Source: Ferrimonas sp. YFM
GTDB lineage: Bacteria > Pseudomonadota > Gammaproteobacteria > Enterobacterales > Shewanellaceae
NCBI RefSeq assembly: GCF_030296015.1
Contig: NZ_AP027368.1
Span: 3,038,001 to 3,102,000, forward strand
DNA length: 64,000 nt
Reading direction: 5' to 3'
The position numbers and the translations under genes are program-made. Below the pieces are notes generated by a model. That model was not told where the DNA came from and ran no database searches. It saw nothing but the letters and a program-made list of their open reading frames with translations. Shown here piece after piece: positions 33,773-41,550 of the stretch. The stretch's first letter is position 1. Each line of letters opens with the position of its first letter.

Positions 33773-34549
33773 ATGTTGAATTTTATTGACCAGGGCAGCG
33801 GGCCGGCGGTGGTATTGGTCCACGGTTTGTTTGGCAGCGCAGACAACCTGGGACGCCTGGGCCAGGCCCTGATTGAGCGCCATTGGCGGGTGATCCGGGT
33901 GGATCTGCCCAACCACGGCGACTCCCCCAAGGGCCAGTCCATGGTGCTGACCGATATGGCGGAGGAACTGGAGTCCCTTCGCCAGCAGCTGGGGCTGGAG
34001 CAGTGGGCCCTGGTGGGCCACTCCTTAGGCGGCAAAGTCGCCATGACTTATGCCCAGAGCCACCCACAGCGAGTATTGGCCCTGGCGGTGGCGGACATCG
34101 CCCCCAACGGCTACCGCACCAACCGCCACCAGAGCATTCTGGCCACCCTGACCCAGCTGGAGAATCAGCCCGGCCTGACCCGGAAGATGGCGCAGCAAGC
34201 CTTTATGGAGGCGGGCATCGAAACCGGCACCACCGCGTTTCTGATGAAAAGCCTCAAACCGGAAAAGCAGGGCAGCTACGACTGGCAGTTGGACATCAGT
34301 GCCATCGTCCACTACTACCCGGAGATCATCGGCCCTGTGCCTGAGCTGCCTGCGTTCTCCGGCCCGGTGCTGTTTTTGAAGGGTGAGTTGTCGGAATACC
34401 TGTTGCCGGAGCACCGCGAGGAGATCGTTCGCCGCTTCCCCGCCTCCAAGGCAAGGGTGATCACCGGCACCGGCCACTGGCTGCATGCGGAAAAGCCGGA
34501 GCAGTTTAACCGCCATGTGGCGGATTTTCTTGCTCCACACATGAACTAA
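33773..34549 (+). CDS. ybfF: Alpha/beta hydrolase YbfF (esterase)
   Basis: A soluble acyl esterase of the alpha/beta hydrolase fold, related to E. coli YbfF. The ATG at 33773 gives 258 residues. The oxyanion block VLVHGLFGSADNLGRLG is followed by RVDLPNHGDSP, the nucleophile elbow VGHSLGGKVAM, and the terminal His in GTGHWLHAEKPEQF. The natural substrate is unknown (esters of short acyl-CoA or malonyl-CoA have been reported for the family). Divergent from seqA, as in E. coli. Confidence 0.93.
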   Translation: MLNFIDQGSGPAVVLVHGLFGSADNLGRLGQALIERHWRVIRVDLPNHGDSPKGQSMVLTDMAEELESLRQQLGLEQWALVGHSLGGKVAMTYAQSHPQRVLALAVADIAPNGYRTNRHQSILATLTQLENQPGLTRKMAQQAFMEAGIETGTTAFLMKSLKPEKQGSYDWQLDISAIVHYYPEIIGPVPELPAFSGPVLFLKGELSEYLLPEHREEIVRRFPASKARVITGTGHWLHAEKPEQFNRHVADFLAPHMN

Positions 34550-34648
34550 AGGGCATCGGCTGCTGTGCTAATCCACACAGGAAAGGCGTTCTAACGCCCA
34601 TGTGGTTGTGCTATAGTAGCCCGCCGGTTTCGCCAGGATGGTAAATAG

Positions 34649-34870
34649 ATGTTAGTCAGTGATGTAGCACAGCTCGAAGCAGTAGGATTAAACCTCTTTT
34701 TTGCAGCGGTGTTTTTCCTGATAGGAATGTCGATCCGGGACGTATTAAATCGAGGCGATGTCCCTGCGTTTGGTCGCTACATCGTCTGGTTGGTTCTCTT
34801 TCTCGGCTGTGCCGGCTTCATCGCCAAGGGCATCATTCAGCTGGTATGGGAAGGGAGCGGAGTAGGTTGA
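34649..34870 (+). CDS. Small membrane protein, DUF2788 family
   Basis: A 73-residue protein with two membrane helices (LNLFFAAVFFLIGMSIRDVL and YIVWLVLFLGCAGFIAKGIIQL) joined by a short charged loop. The pattern EAVGLNLFF...GDVPxFGRYIVWxVLFLGCAGFIAKG is that of DUF2788 proteins, which in Shewanella-type genomes also lie between ybfF and ybfE. Function unknown. The -10-like TATAGT (34614-34619) with TTCTAA 17 bases upstream could be its promoter. Confidence 0.85.
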   Translation: MLVSDVAQLEAVGLNLFFAAVFFLIGMSIRDVLNRGDVPAFGRYIVWLVLFLGCAGFIAKGIIQLVWEGSGVG

Positions 34871-34883
34871 GCAGCGACTTTGC

Positions 34884-35174
34884 ATGGCAGTAGAAAAGAC
34901 CGATAGAACCACCATGGATCTGTTCGCCACCGAAAGGCGGCGCGGCAGACCCAAGACCAACCCCTTGCCTCGTAAAGAGCAACTGCGCGTCAACAAGCGA
35001 AATCAGATTCAGCGAGACCGTTCTCAGGGGTTGAAACGTATTGAACTTAAAGTGTCGGATGCACTCTATAATGCGTTGAATGAGCAGGCGATGACCGACA
35101 ACGTCAGCCGCAGTCAACTGATTGAGTCCATCCTACTCGAACAGTTTCAACAAGTTGGTAAGGCCCAGGATTGA
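34884..35174 (+). CDS. ybfE: LexA-regulated protein family YbfE (ribbon-helix-helix)
   Basis: A 96-residue basic protein like E. coli YbfE. The N-terminal part has FATERRRGRPKTNPLPRKEQLRVNKRNQ, and the C-terminal part LKRIELKVSDALYNALNEQA...SRSQLIESILLEQ fits a ribbon-helix-helix/CopB-type DNA-binding fold. In E. coli the gene is in the SOS regulon, but no proper LexA box (CTGT-N8-ACAG) is visible upstream here. Function unknown. It lies between DUF2788 and fldA, 13 bases after the former. Confidence 0.88.
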   Translation: MAVEKTDRTTMDLFATERRRGRPKTNPLPRKEQLRVNKRNQIQRDRSQGLKRIELKVSDALYNALNEQAMTDNVSRSQLIESILLEQFQQVGKAQD

Positions 35175-35211
35175 CTCCTGGCCTAAGTCAGTGAAAAAGA
35201 TAGGTAGATAA

Positions 35212-35733
35212 ATGGCAAGTGTAGGTCTGTTTTTTGGCAGTGACACCGGCAACACCGAAGCCGTGGCCAAGATGATCCAGAAGAAACTGGGCGGAATGTG
35301 CGACGTTAAAGACATCGCCAAGAGCACCAAGGAAGAGATTGACGAATTCAGCCTGCTGCTGTTCGGCATCCCCACCTGGTACTACGGTGAAGCCCAGTGC
35401 GATTGGGATGATTTCTTCCCCGAGCTGGAGCAGATCGACTTCAACGACAAGCTGGTAGCCATCTTCGGCTGCGGCGATCAGGAAGACTACGCCGAGTACT
35501 TCCTGGATGCCATGGGCATGGTGGGCGACATCGTTCGCGACCGTGGCGGCATCATCGTTGGTCACACCTCTACTGAAGGCTACGAGTTCGAAGCCTCCAA
35601 GGCCCTGGTGGACGACAACACCTTTATCGGCCTGGGCATCGACGAAGACCGTCAGCCCGAGCTGACCGAAGCCCGTGTTGACGCCTGGGTGAAGCAGATC
35701 TTCGAAGAGATGTGCCTGGCCGAGCTGGCTTAA
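35212..35733 (+). CDS. fldA: Flavodoxin FldA
   Basis: A low-potential FMN electron carrier used by biotin synthase, IspG/H, anaerobic reductases and similar enzymes. The FMN phosphate loop is GLFFGSDTGNTEAVAK. The isoalloxazine-flanking loops are IPTWYYGEAQCDWDDF and FGCGDQEDYAEYFLDAMG. The 173 residues and acidic composition match long-chain FldA. ybfE-fldA order as in E. coli, although fur does not follow. A strong terminator ends the unit. Confidence 0.97.
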   Translation: MASVGLFFGSDTGNTEAVAKMIQKKLGGMCDVKDIAKSTKEEIDEFSLLLFGIPTWYYGEAQCDWDDFFPELEQIDFNDKLVAIFGCGDQEDYAEYFLDAMGMVGDIVRDRGGIIVGHTSTEGYEFEASKALVDDNTFIGLGIDEDRQPELTEARVDAWVKQIFEEMCLAELA

Positions 35734-35749
35734 GCCCTAAAAGCTTTGC

Positions 35750-35781
35750 AAAAAAACGGACCCAACTGGGTCCGTTTTTTT
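35750..35781. terminator. Intrinsic terminator after fldA
   Basis: A7, CGGACCC, loop AACT, GGGTCCG and T7. Symmetrical, so it can also end the convergent minus-strand gene at 35806. Confidence 0.95.
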
Positions 35782-35805
35782 ATTGCTCCAACAAGAGCCA
35801 CAGGC

Positions 35806-37743
35806 CTAAAGCCGCTCTATGGTCAGGGTCAGTCCGTCCAGCTTGCTGAGCTGCGCATTGGGTACCCCTTCAATCAGCAGCTCATTGGCGCGCCTGTCGC
35901 CATACTGCTTGCCGCTCTGCTTATCGGAAAACAGGATACGATAACGATCCTTCCCGCCAACACGACAATTCACATGGCAGTCCAGGCCGGTGGTCAGGTA
36001 GAGCCGCCCCTCCTGCTTGCCAATTCTGGCGCGTACGCCAATGGGGTTGTCCAACAGAAACTGATAAGCCCGTTCAGACAGCGGGTGCTTCTGGTTGTTC
36101 AGCTTGTTGGCATACTGGACCACCTCGATGCCCGGCAACTTGGGACCGAACCTGCCGTTTATCTCAATGGCGCCGGAACTCAGCGGACGGCGCCGATAAT
36201 CATGAAAGTGACGGTTCAGCTCTGCCACAATCCTGTTTTCAGGCAGTTGCCAATGCAGAGGGATATAGAGGTTGGAGTGGCCGGCGTCGGCAGGCTCAAC
36301 CCGAAGCTCACCCACCTGGAGCCCGGCCTGCTGCAAGACGGCGTCAATGACGTTCTGCTGCAACTGCTGCTGCATCTGCTGCCACTGCTGTGTGGCGTCT
36401 CGGGCCATCCCGGCAAACTGGCTGTCAGGCAACAGAGTACTGAGATCGCGGCGCGCCACCTCCCTCTCGCCCTCCACAAGGACCAGGGCCAGTGACAGCG
36501 CCGCCCCCTTGTCAAAACTCCTGGCAGTGAGCCCGGTAATCCTCAGAGGATTCTGCTCACGGTACAACATCAGAGGCTCGCCCTTGCCCCGGTGAGCCGT
36601 CAGCAGCTGAAACTGATCATCACCCCGGCCTCGACAGCCCACATGGCAGTCTCGCCCTGACGCCAGTACCAAAGAGGCGCTCTGACCCGCAAAACGGGCT
36701 TCCAGCCTCAACTGGTGGGTCACCAGCCAGCGGAACAGCACCTCGCTGTGCGCTTGGTGTTGGTGCTCCCCCTGGTTCCAGAGCCTCTCAATCACTATGC
36801 CGTCACTGAGCTTATCGCGGCCTTTGTCCAACGCCACCCTGCCCCCGGTAATGGCGCGCCCTTTGTAATCGCGAAAGTGCTCATTGATCACCTTGAGCAA
36901 CGGGGGCTGCTCCACCTGCCAACTCAGGGGCAACAGCAGGGACACCTTGCCCCCGTCATCGGCGGCGGCGCTGATCTCGCCGACGGTCACCGTCAGGTTG
37001 TTCATCATCCCCAGCAGCAACTGCTCGCTGAGCTGCGCCTTGCCCTGGCTCAGGCCATCCTGAGCCTGCTGAACCTTGCTGGCCAGTCCCGCCGTGGCCA
37101 CCTTGATGGTGGTGCCGCCGGTGGACTCGGCGGCAGAAGTGGAGGCCGAGTCCAAGTTGCTCTTGGGCTTCACCGTCGCAACCGGCTTCGATGACGCCGG
37201 TAAGCTCTGCTCTTGAGGCTGTTTTGGCTCCGATGCCGCCTGAGTCACCTCGGCCGCAGGGCGCTGACGACGCTCCGCTCTCTCCCTTTGTGCTTCAGAG
37301 TGAAGCTTACCCTCATACAGGCTGACCCCCATTTTCAGCAGCAACAGGCACAGCCCCAGGCCGAGGACCCAATTCAACGCTTTGGGCAGAGACGCCTGTC
37401 CCGGCTCTTGCCAGGCGGCATTGGTGTCAGCCGCAGGGGCTTTATGGGCTTGGGGCTCGACAGCCTTGGCAGCGGCTTGCTCCTGCAGCGCCTTCAACTG
37501 GGCCATCACGTGATCCGCCCGGCGAACAAACTCATCGGGATCGTTCAGGCTGAAGTCCGGCTCGTGTACCGCCTTGTTTCTCAAGGTGGCTATCCAGCGA
37601 ATCTGCCTGATAAGCAGCTTGGGCAACTGATGCTCGACGCTGCTGACCTTTTCATGCAGGCCCCGCCCCTCGGCGCCGAACTGCTCGGTGAGTGCCGCTT
37701 CAATCCGTTTGGATTGAGTGACGGCAATTTCAATGCTTCCCAC
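35806..37743 (-). CDS. Membrane protein with N-terminal DUF4145-like domain and duplicated DCHVxCR module
   Basis: Function unknown. The 645-residue protein (GTG start, AAGGACC six bases upstream) begins with a cytoplasmic helical domain containing LRNKAVHEPDF (residues 54-64), the signature of DUF4145-like domains. One membrane helix follows at ~121-141, then a Ser/Ala/Pro-rich linker. The outer part has two copies of one ~180-residue module: repeat 1 (~250-425) with NEHFRDY (287) and RDCHVGCR (364), repeat 2 (~470-645) with NRHFHDY (510) and LDCHVNCR (587). The spacing between the two motifs is the same in both copies (77 residues). Each module therefore has a Cys pair likely to be oxidised in the periplasm. 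It is downstream of, and probably cotranscribed with, the 157-residue gene. Confidence 0.75.
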   Translation of the reverse strand: MGSIEIAVTQSKRIEAALTEQFGAEGRGLHEKVSSVEHQLPKLLIRQIRWIATLRNKAVHEPDFSLNDPDEFVRRADHVMAQLKALQEQAAAKAVEPQAHKAPAADTNAAWQEPGQASLPKALNWVLGLGLCLLLLKMGVSLYEGKLHSEAQRERAERRQRPAAEVTQAASEPKQPQEQSLPASSKPVATVKPKSNLDSASTSAAESTGGTTIKVATAGLASKVQQAQDGLSQGKAQLSEQLLLGMMNNLTVTVGEISAAADDGGKVSLLLPLSWQVEQPPLLKVINEHFRDYKGRAITGGRVALDKGRDKLSDGIVIERLWNQGEHQHQAHSEVLFRWLVTHQLRLEARFAGQSASLVLASGRDCHVGCRGRGDDQFQLLTAHRGKGEPLMLYREQNPLRITGLTARSFDKGAALSLALVLVEGEREVARRDLSTLLPDSQFAGMARDATQQWQQMQQQLQQNVIDAVLQQAGLQVGELRVEPADAGHSNLYIPLHWQLPENRIVAELNRHFHDYRRRPLSSGAIEINGRFGPKLPGIEVVQYANKLNNQKHPLSERAYQFLLDNPIGVRARIGKQEGRLYLTTGLDCHVNCRVGGKDRYRILFSDKQSGKQYGDRRANELLIEGVPNAQLSKLDGLTLTIERL

Positions 37744-37793
37744 GAATGGTCCTTGGTTGTTACTTGTATAAGGTGTTGTCTGACAAGGCCGGG

Positions 37794-38267
37794 TTACCAG
37801 TCATCAAAACTGGAACCGATGCCGCTATCAAAGCTGTCGCTGATGCCACTGTCGAAGCTGCAGCCGATGTCAGAGCCGAAACTGTCTCCGATACCGCCAT
37901 CTACGCTGCCGATGGGGTCCATCCCAATGCTGCTGTCGCAACCAAAGGGGTTGCCGGCCACATCCAGACTGCCGCACATGGGCAGTCCGGTGGCGGGATT
38001 GATCGCAGAAGAGCCCAGGCTGTCATGCTCCATCATCGACACATCACAGGTGGTGTTGGCGAAGAGGTCATCATCACTGAACAGGGTCTCTTCCTGCGAT
38101 GCCTGCCATTGAAACGGGTCACCGGCTTGCTCGCCGGAGGAGTAGAGCCTGTCCTGAAGAAACGGGTCATCAACAGTGGACGACTGGGTGGCCTCAGAGG
38201 ACGAGCCGGGCGTTGGCGCCTTGGAGGCAAACCATCTGGTTAGAAAGGAAAACAGCTTAAAACCCAA
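37794..38267 (-). CDS. Low-complexity protein with NPATGLPM motif, 157 aa
   Basis: Function unknown. The 157-residue protein starts with an amphipathic segment MGFKLFSFLTRWFASK, has an acidic middle, a motif INPATGLPMCGSLDVAGNPFG near residues 89-109, and a C-terminal tail of Asp-Ser-Gly repeats of the type DSGISDSFDSGIGSSFD. The NPATGLPM-DVxGNPxG pattern occurs, to my memory, in small uncharacterised bacterial proteins. The start is uncertain: the frame opens with TTG at 38267 and has no good ribosome site. Fifty bases upstream of the 645-residue membrane protein on the same strand, which suggests a functional pair. Confidence 0.65.
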   Translation of the reverse strand: MGFKLFSFLTRWFASKAPTPGSSSEATQSSTVDDPFLQDRLYSSGEQAGDPFQWQASQEETLFSDDDLFANTTCDVSMMEHDSLGSSAINPATGLPMCGSLDVAGNPFGCDSSIGMDPIGSVDGGIGDSFGSDIGCSFDSGISDSFDSGIGSSFDDW

Positions 38268-38347
38268 TAAGATGGAAGTGAGGACGCCTAGACTAACGCA
38301 AGGCTGTCTGAGTGATCAAATGAGGACATTCGGGAAGTGATCTGAAA

Positions 38348-38373
38348 GGCCCTCCGGCTGATACCGGAAGGCC
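38348..38373 (-). terminator. Hairpin after the DUF4442 gene
   Basis: Minus-strand GGCCTTCCGG, loop TATCAG, CCGGAGGGCC, then TTTC. Ten-bp stem with one mismatch, 15 bases after the DUF4442 stop. Confidence 0.6.
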
Positions 38374-38388
38374 CGAACGCCGCCAGCA

Positions 38389-38868
38389 TCAGGCGGCGCG
38401 CTCCTGCTTGTTGGCGTACACCTTGCGCACATAGAGGGTGCGGTGCAGACGGCACACCACCTCACCCCGGGCGTCAATCACCTCCACCACAAACTCCGGG
38501 TGATGCTTGGAACCACACTCGGTGGCCTCACGAATCATCGCCAACTGCTCCTCACTGACACGAAACTCTGCGGTCAGCTTGCCCTTACCCGGCTTGATGA
38601 AATCGATGGACGCGGCCTTGTCCCACACCCGGTAGCCCCGACCCAGCTTCCCCATCAGCAACAGGGCATAGATGGGGTCGGTCATGGAAAACAGGCTGCC
38701 ACCAAAGTGGCTGCGATTGATATTGCGGTTCCAGGGGCGCTCTTTCAGCACCACCCGGCAGTAGCTGTAGTCCGGCTCCAGATGCTCCAGCTTGATGCTG
38801 CTGAACAGGAAGGGGGGCCAGAGGTTGATCAGGCGGCGAAAAGCGGCCGCAGAAAAAGGGATAGCCAT
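38389..38868 (-). CDS. DUF4442 hotdog-fold thioesterase-like protein
   Basis: A 159-residue protein of the DUF4442 family, which has the hotdog fold of acyl-CoA thioesterases. The block NRSHFGGSLFSMTDPIYALLLM is the family signature (HFGGSLFxxxDPxY), with KAASIDFIKPGKGKLTAEFRV following and a C-terminal strand VVCRLHRTLYVRK. Family members are predicted to bind or hydrolyse acyl thioesters, but no substrate is known. A single gene, divergent from alaA. Confidence 0.85.
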   Translation of the reverse strand: MAIPFSAAAFRRLINLWPPFLFSSIKLEHLEPDYSYCRVVLKERPWNRNINRSHFGGSLFSMTDPIYALLLMGKLGRGYRVWDKAASIDFIKPGKGKLTAEFRVSEEQLAMIREATECGSKHHPEFVVEVIDARGEVVCRLHRTLYVRKVYANKQERAA

Positions 38869-39161
38869 GAGTCTCCATACTGGTATGACCTGTTGTTAAG
38901 CAGGTGTTATAGCCCAGGACGAACAAAAAGTCATCTGTAGCATCAATAATTGAAATCAGCAGATAAATGAGGCTTGAAAGCCGCTCACCTCACTCTCCTG
39001 CCTCACCCCAACCTCAAAGCCAGTGTTTTTCTCTGCGCATTTCATTCACCAGACCGAATGACGCCGGCAAACCAATAAATCCAAGGCTTTTCACTACCAG
39101 CATATTTCGCTATGGTGAGCCTCCAGATACTGTTTTTACCCCCCACCAGAGGTTCCGTGGT

Positions 39162-40376
39162 ATGCATCCCATCCTAAAATCCGACAAGCTCAGTACCGTC
39201 TGCTACGACATTCGAGGTCCGGTAGCACGGGAAGCGAAGCGCTTGGAGGAGGAGGGTCACCGGGTCCTCAAACTCAATATCGGCAACCCCGCTCCCTTTG
39301 GCTTCGAAGCCCCGGAGGAGATCGTTCGTGACGTCATCCACAACCTGCCGGAGAGCCAGGGCTACTGTGATGCAAAGGGGCTGTTTTCCGCCCGTAAGGC
39401 GGTGGTGCACTACTTCCAGCAGATGGGCATTCACGATGTGGATGTGGACGACGTCTACATCGGCAACGGTGTGTCCGAGCTCATCGTGATGGCGATGCAG
39501 GGCCTGTTGAATAACGGCGACGAAGTGCTGGTCCCCGCCCCCGACTATCCCCTGTGGACCGCGGCGGTGCACCTGGCCGGAGGCAATGCCCGCCACTACC
39601 GCTGCGACGAGGAAGCAGACTGGTTCCCGGATCTCGATGATGTGCGCGCCAAGATCACCCCCCGTACCCGGGCCATGGTGCTGATCAACCCCAACAACCC
39701 CACAGGGGCCGTCTACAGCAAGGAGATCCTGCTGGGGATGCTGGAGATCGCCCGTGAACACAACCTGGTGGTGTTCTCCGACGAGATCTACGACAAGATT
39801 CTTTACGACGGTGCCGAGCACATCCCCACCTGCACCCTGGCCGACGACCTGTTCATCATCACCATGAACGGTCTGTCCAAGGTGTACCGGGCTGCCGGCT
39901 TCCGCGCCGGCTGGATGGTCCTCTCCGGGGACAGGGGCCGCGCCAAGAGTTACATCGAGGGGCTGGAGATGCTGGCCTCCATGCGATTGTGTGCCAACGT
40001 TCCGGTGCAGCACGCCATCCAGACCGCCCTGGGGGGGTATCAGAGTGTCAATGAACTGATCATTCCCGGAGGCCGCCTCTATGAGCAGCGCCAGCTGACC
40101 GTGGACAGGCTCAACGCCATCGATGGCGTCACCTGCAAGATGCCCAAGGGGGCCATGTACGCCTTCCCCAGGCTGGATGTGAAGAAGTTCAATCTGATGG
40201 ACGATGAGAAGCTGGTGCTGGATCTGCTGATGCAGGAGAAGATCCTGCTGGTGCAGGGCACCGCCTTCAACTGGCCTGAGCCGGACCACCTGAGGTTTGT
40301 GTTCCTGCCCCACATCGAAGACCTGGAAAAGGCCCTGGACAAGTTTGAGCAGTTCCTGAGCCGCTACCGCCAGTAA
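39162..40376 (+). CDS. alaA: Glutamate-pyruvate aminotransferase AlaA
   Basis: A PLP-dependent class I aminotransferase making alanine from pyruvate and glutamate. The ATG at 39162 gives 404 residues (E. coli AlaA: 405) with N-terminus MHPILKSDKLSTVCYDIRGPV. Key parts are LNIGNPAPFGFEAP, NGVSELI, PDYPLWTAAV, LINPNNPTGAVYS, FSDEIYDKILYDG and the PLP-binding Lys in MNGLSKVYRAAGFRAGW. The gene pair with yfbR is the E. coli order (yfbQ-yfbR). A terminator separates the two here. Confidence 0.95.
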   Translation: MHPILKSDKLSTVCYDIRGPVAREAKRLEEEGHRVLKLNIGNPAPFGFEAPEEIVRDVIHNLPESQGYCDAKGLFSARKAVVHYFQQMGIHDVDVDDVYIGNGVSELIVMAMQGLLNNGDEVLVPAPDYPLWTAAVHLAGGNARHYRCDEEADWFPDLDDVRAKITPRTRAMVLINPNNPTGAVYSKEILLGMLEIAREHNLVVFSDEIYDKILYDGAEHIPTCTLADDLFIITMNGLSKVYRAAGFRAGWMVLSGDRGRAKSYIEGLEMLASMRLCANVPVQHAIQTALGGYQSVNELIIPGGRLYEQRQLTVDRLNAIDGVTCKMPKGAMYAFPRLDVKKFNLMDDEKLVLDLLMQEKILLVQGTAFNWPEPDHLRFVFLPHIEDLEKALDKFEQFLSRYRQ

Positions 40377-40395
40377 CGCAACGAAATTGAACCTA

Positions 40396-40421
40396 AGCGC
40401 CTCACCATGGAGGCGCTTTTT
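40396..40421 (+). terminator. Intrinsic terminator after alaA
   Basis: AGCGCCTC, loop ACCATG, GAGGCGCT and T5, beginning 20 bases after the alaA stop. Confidence 0.88.
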
Positions 40422-40505
40422 GTTGCACTCCCCAAATTGAACGCGCGTTTGCAGCCCCTCTCCCCTTTGTTATGCTCAGTCGATGAATCTCCACAGGAAG
40501 TGCCC

Positions 40506-41099
40506 ATGAGTTATAAGTTTTTGAACCTGGCCCTGCGCCAACGCCTGCTTAAGCGCTGGAGCCTGATGTACTCCATGCAACCGGAATCTGTACTGGAACA
40601 CTCCGCCATCGTCGGCATCCTCAGTTTCCTGGTAGGCAAAATCGCCCAGCAAAATGGCCGCGACCTGGATCTGTCCAAGATGCTGTCCCACGCCCTGCTC
40701 CACGACATCTCTGAGACCATCACCGGCGACGTGGTCACCCCGGTAAAGCGCTCTTCAGACACCCTCTACAACGAGTTCAAAGCGCTGGAGCGCACCGCAG
40801 AGCAGAAGATCCTCAACACCACCCCCCCCGAACTCCACGAAGCCATCGAGGAAGCGTTTAGCCCGGGTGGCATAGAGCAGGAGCTGGTCAAAGCCTGTGA
40901 CATCTACTCCGCCTACCTCAAGTGCCGGCTGGAGGTGGCCTTCGGCAACTCAGTGGAGTTTGGCGATGCCCTGGCGCGAATGGAGGAAGCGGTGGAAGAG
41001 GTGTGCGGGAAATACCCGGAATTAACCACCCTGCATCAGTGGTTTGGGGAGGACAGCGACTGCTCGGTGGATCACCTGATCACCTCCAGCAAACTCTAG
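40506..41099 (+). CDS. yfbR: 5'-deoxynucleotidase YfbR
   Basis: An HD-domain phosphatase that dephosphorylates deoxynucleoside 5'-monophosphates. The ATG at 40506 (AGGAAG upstream) gives 197 residues. The HD metal site is seen in PESVLEHSAIVGILS (His), SHALLHDISETITGDVVTPVK (His-Asp) and KACDIYSAYLKCRLE (Asp). Family proteins act as dimers and take part in dUMP salvage. Next to alaA as in E. coli. Confidence 0.94.
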   Translation: MSYKFLNLALRQRLLKRWSLMYSMQPESVLEHSAIVGILSFLVGKIAQQNGRDLDLSKMLSHALLHDISETITGDVVTPVKRSSDTLYNEFKALERTAEQKILNTTPPELHEAIEEAFSPGGIEQELVKACDIYSAYLKCRLEVAFGNSVEFGDALARMEEAVEEVCGKYPELTTLHQWFGEDSDCSVDHLITSSKL

Positions 41100-41128
41100 G
41101 CAACACCCCGGATAGACGAAAACTTGGC

Positions 41129-41152
41129 GGCGTCACCTTTTTGACGCCTTTT
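41129..41152 (+). terminator. Intrinsic terminator after yfbR
   Basis: GGCGTCA, loop CCTTTT, TGACGCC, TTTT, 29 bases after the yfbR stop. Confidence 0.85.
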
Positions 41153-41227
41153 CCTTTAATAATCAACCGTTAAGCATATAGCCAAACGTTCTAGAATCCC
41201 CCCGGCCAAACCGCATATCTCACTTAT

Positions 41228-41550
41228 ACTTTCTCTACCCATGCGGTCATTGTTCTGATTCGTTGGGGGGAGCACCCTCTCTGACTGCGCGAAATGGGTG
41301 CCTGTACGGGGAAGATTCCCCCTGAGCCGGCACCCAAAGCTTCACCCACGGGTCAGCACCGCCGCATTCATTGGCAATCAAGGAGGAGAGCCTATCGAAA
41401 CCACACCCAAAACAACGGTCAGCTACCGGCCTCTGCCCCGGTCACGACCGGTTTCCGGCGGATCAGCGGAAACACCCACCTTATGCGCACCTGTGCCTGA
41501 TCCAGTTTGACCCAGCCTTAATTTGACCCCGCTCCCGCGGGGTCTTTTTT
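41228..41550 (+). ncRNA. Orphan plus-strand transcription unit (structured RNA or small-protein mRNA)
   Basis: This 320-base stretch between yfbR and btuF has a -10-like TATACT at 41228-41233, a nested stem (GGGTGCC at 41296 pairing with GGCACCC at 41328; inner GGGGAA pairing with TTCCCC), an ideal ribosome site AAGGAGGAG near 41381-41389, and a perfect terminator at 41525-41550. Open frames cross it (41294-41500 and 41298-41510), but no ATG, GTG or TTG sits at the right distance after the ribosome site; the codon there is ATC. It is either a structured RNA or the mRNA of a small protein with a non-standard start. I recognise no Rfam-type family in it. Confidence 0.45.

Noticed and set aside
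34563-34580. Possible LexA (SOS) box before DUF2788-ybfE: CTGT and ACAG
   Set aside because: The half-sites are 10 bases apart, while LexA needs CTGT-N8-ACAG. No other box was found upstream of ybfE.
41290-41390. TPP- or cobalamin-riboswitch-like bases in the orphan unit (GGTGCC, CTGAGC)
   Set aside because: Only short chance matches. The conserved cores of either class are absent.
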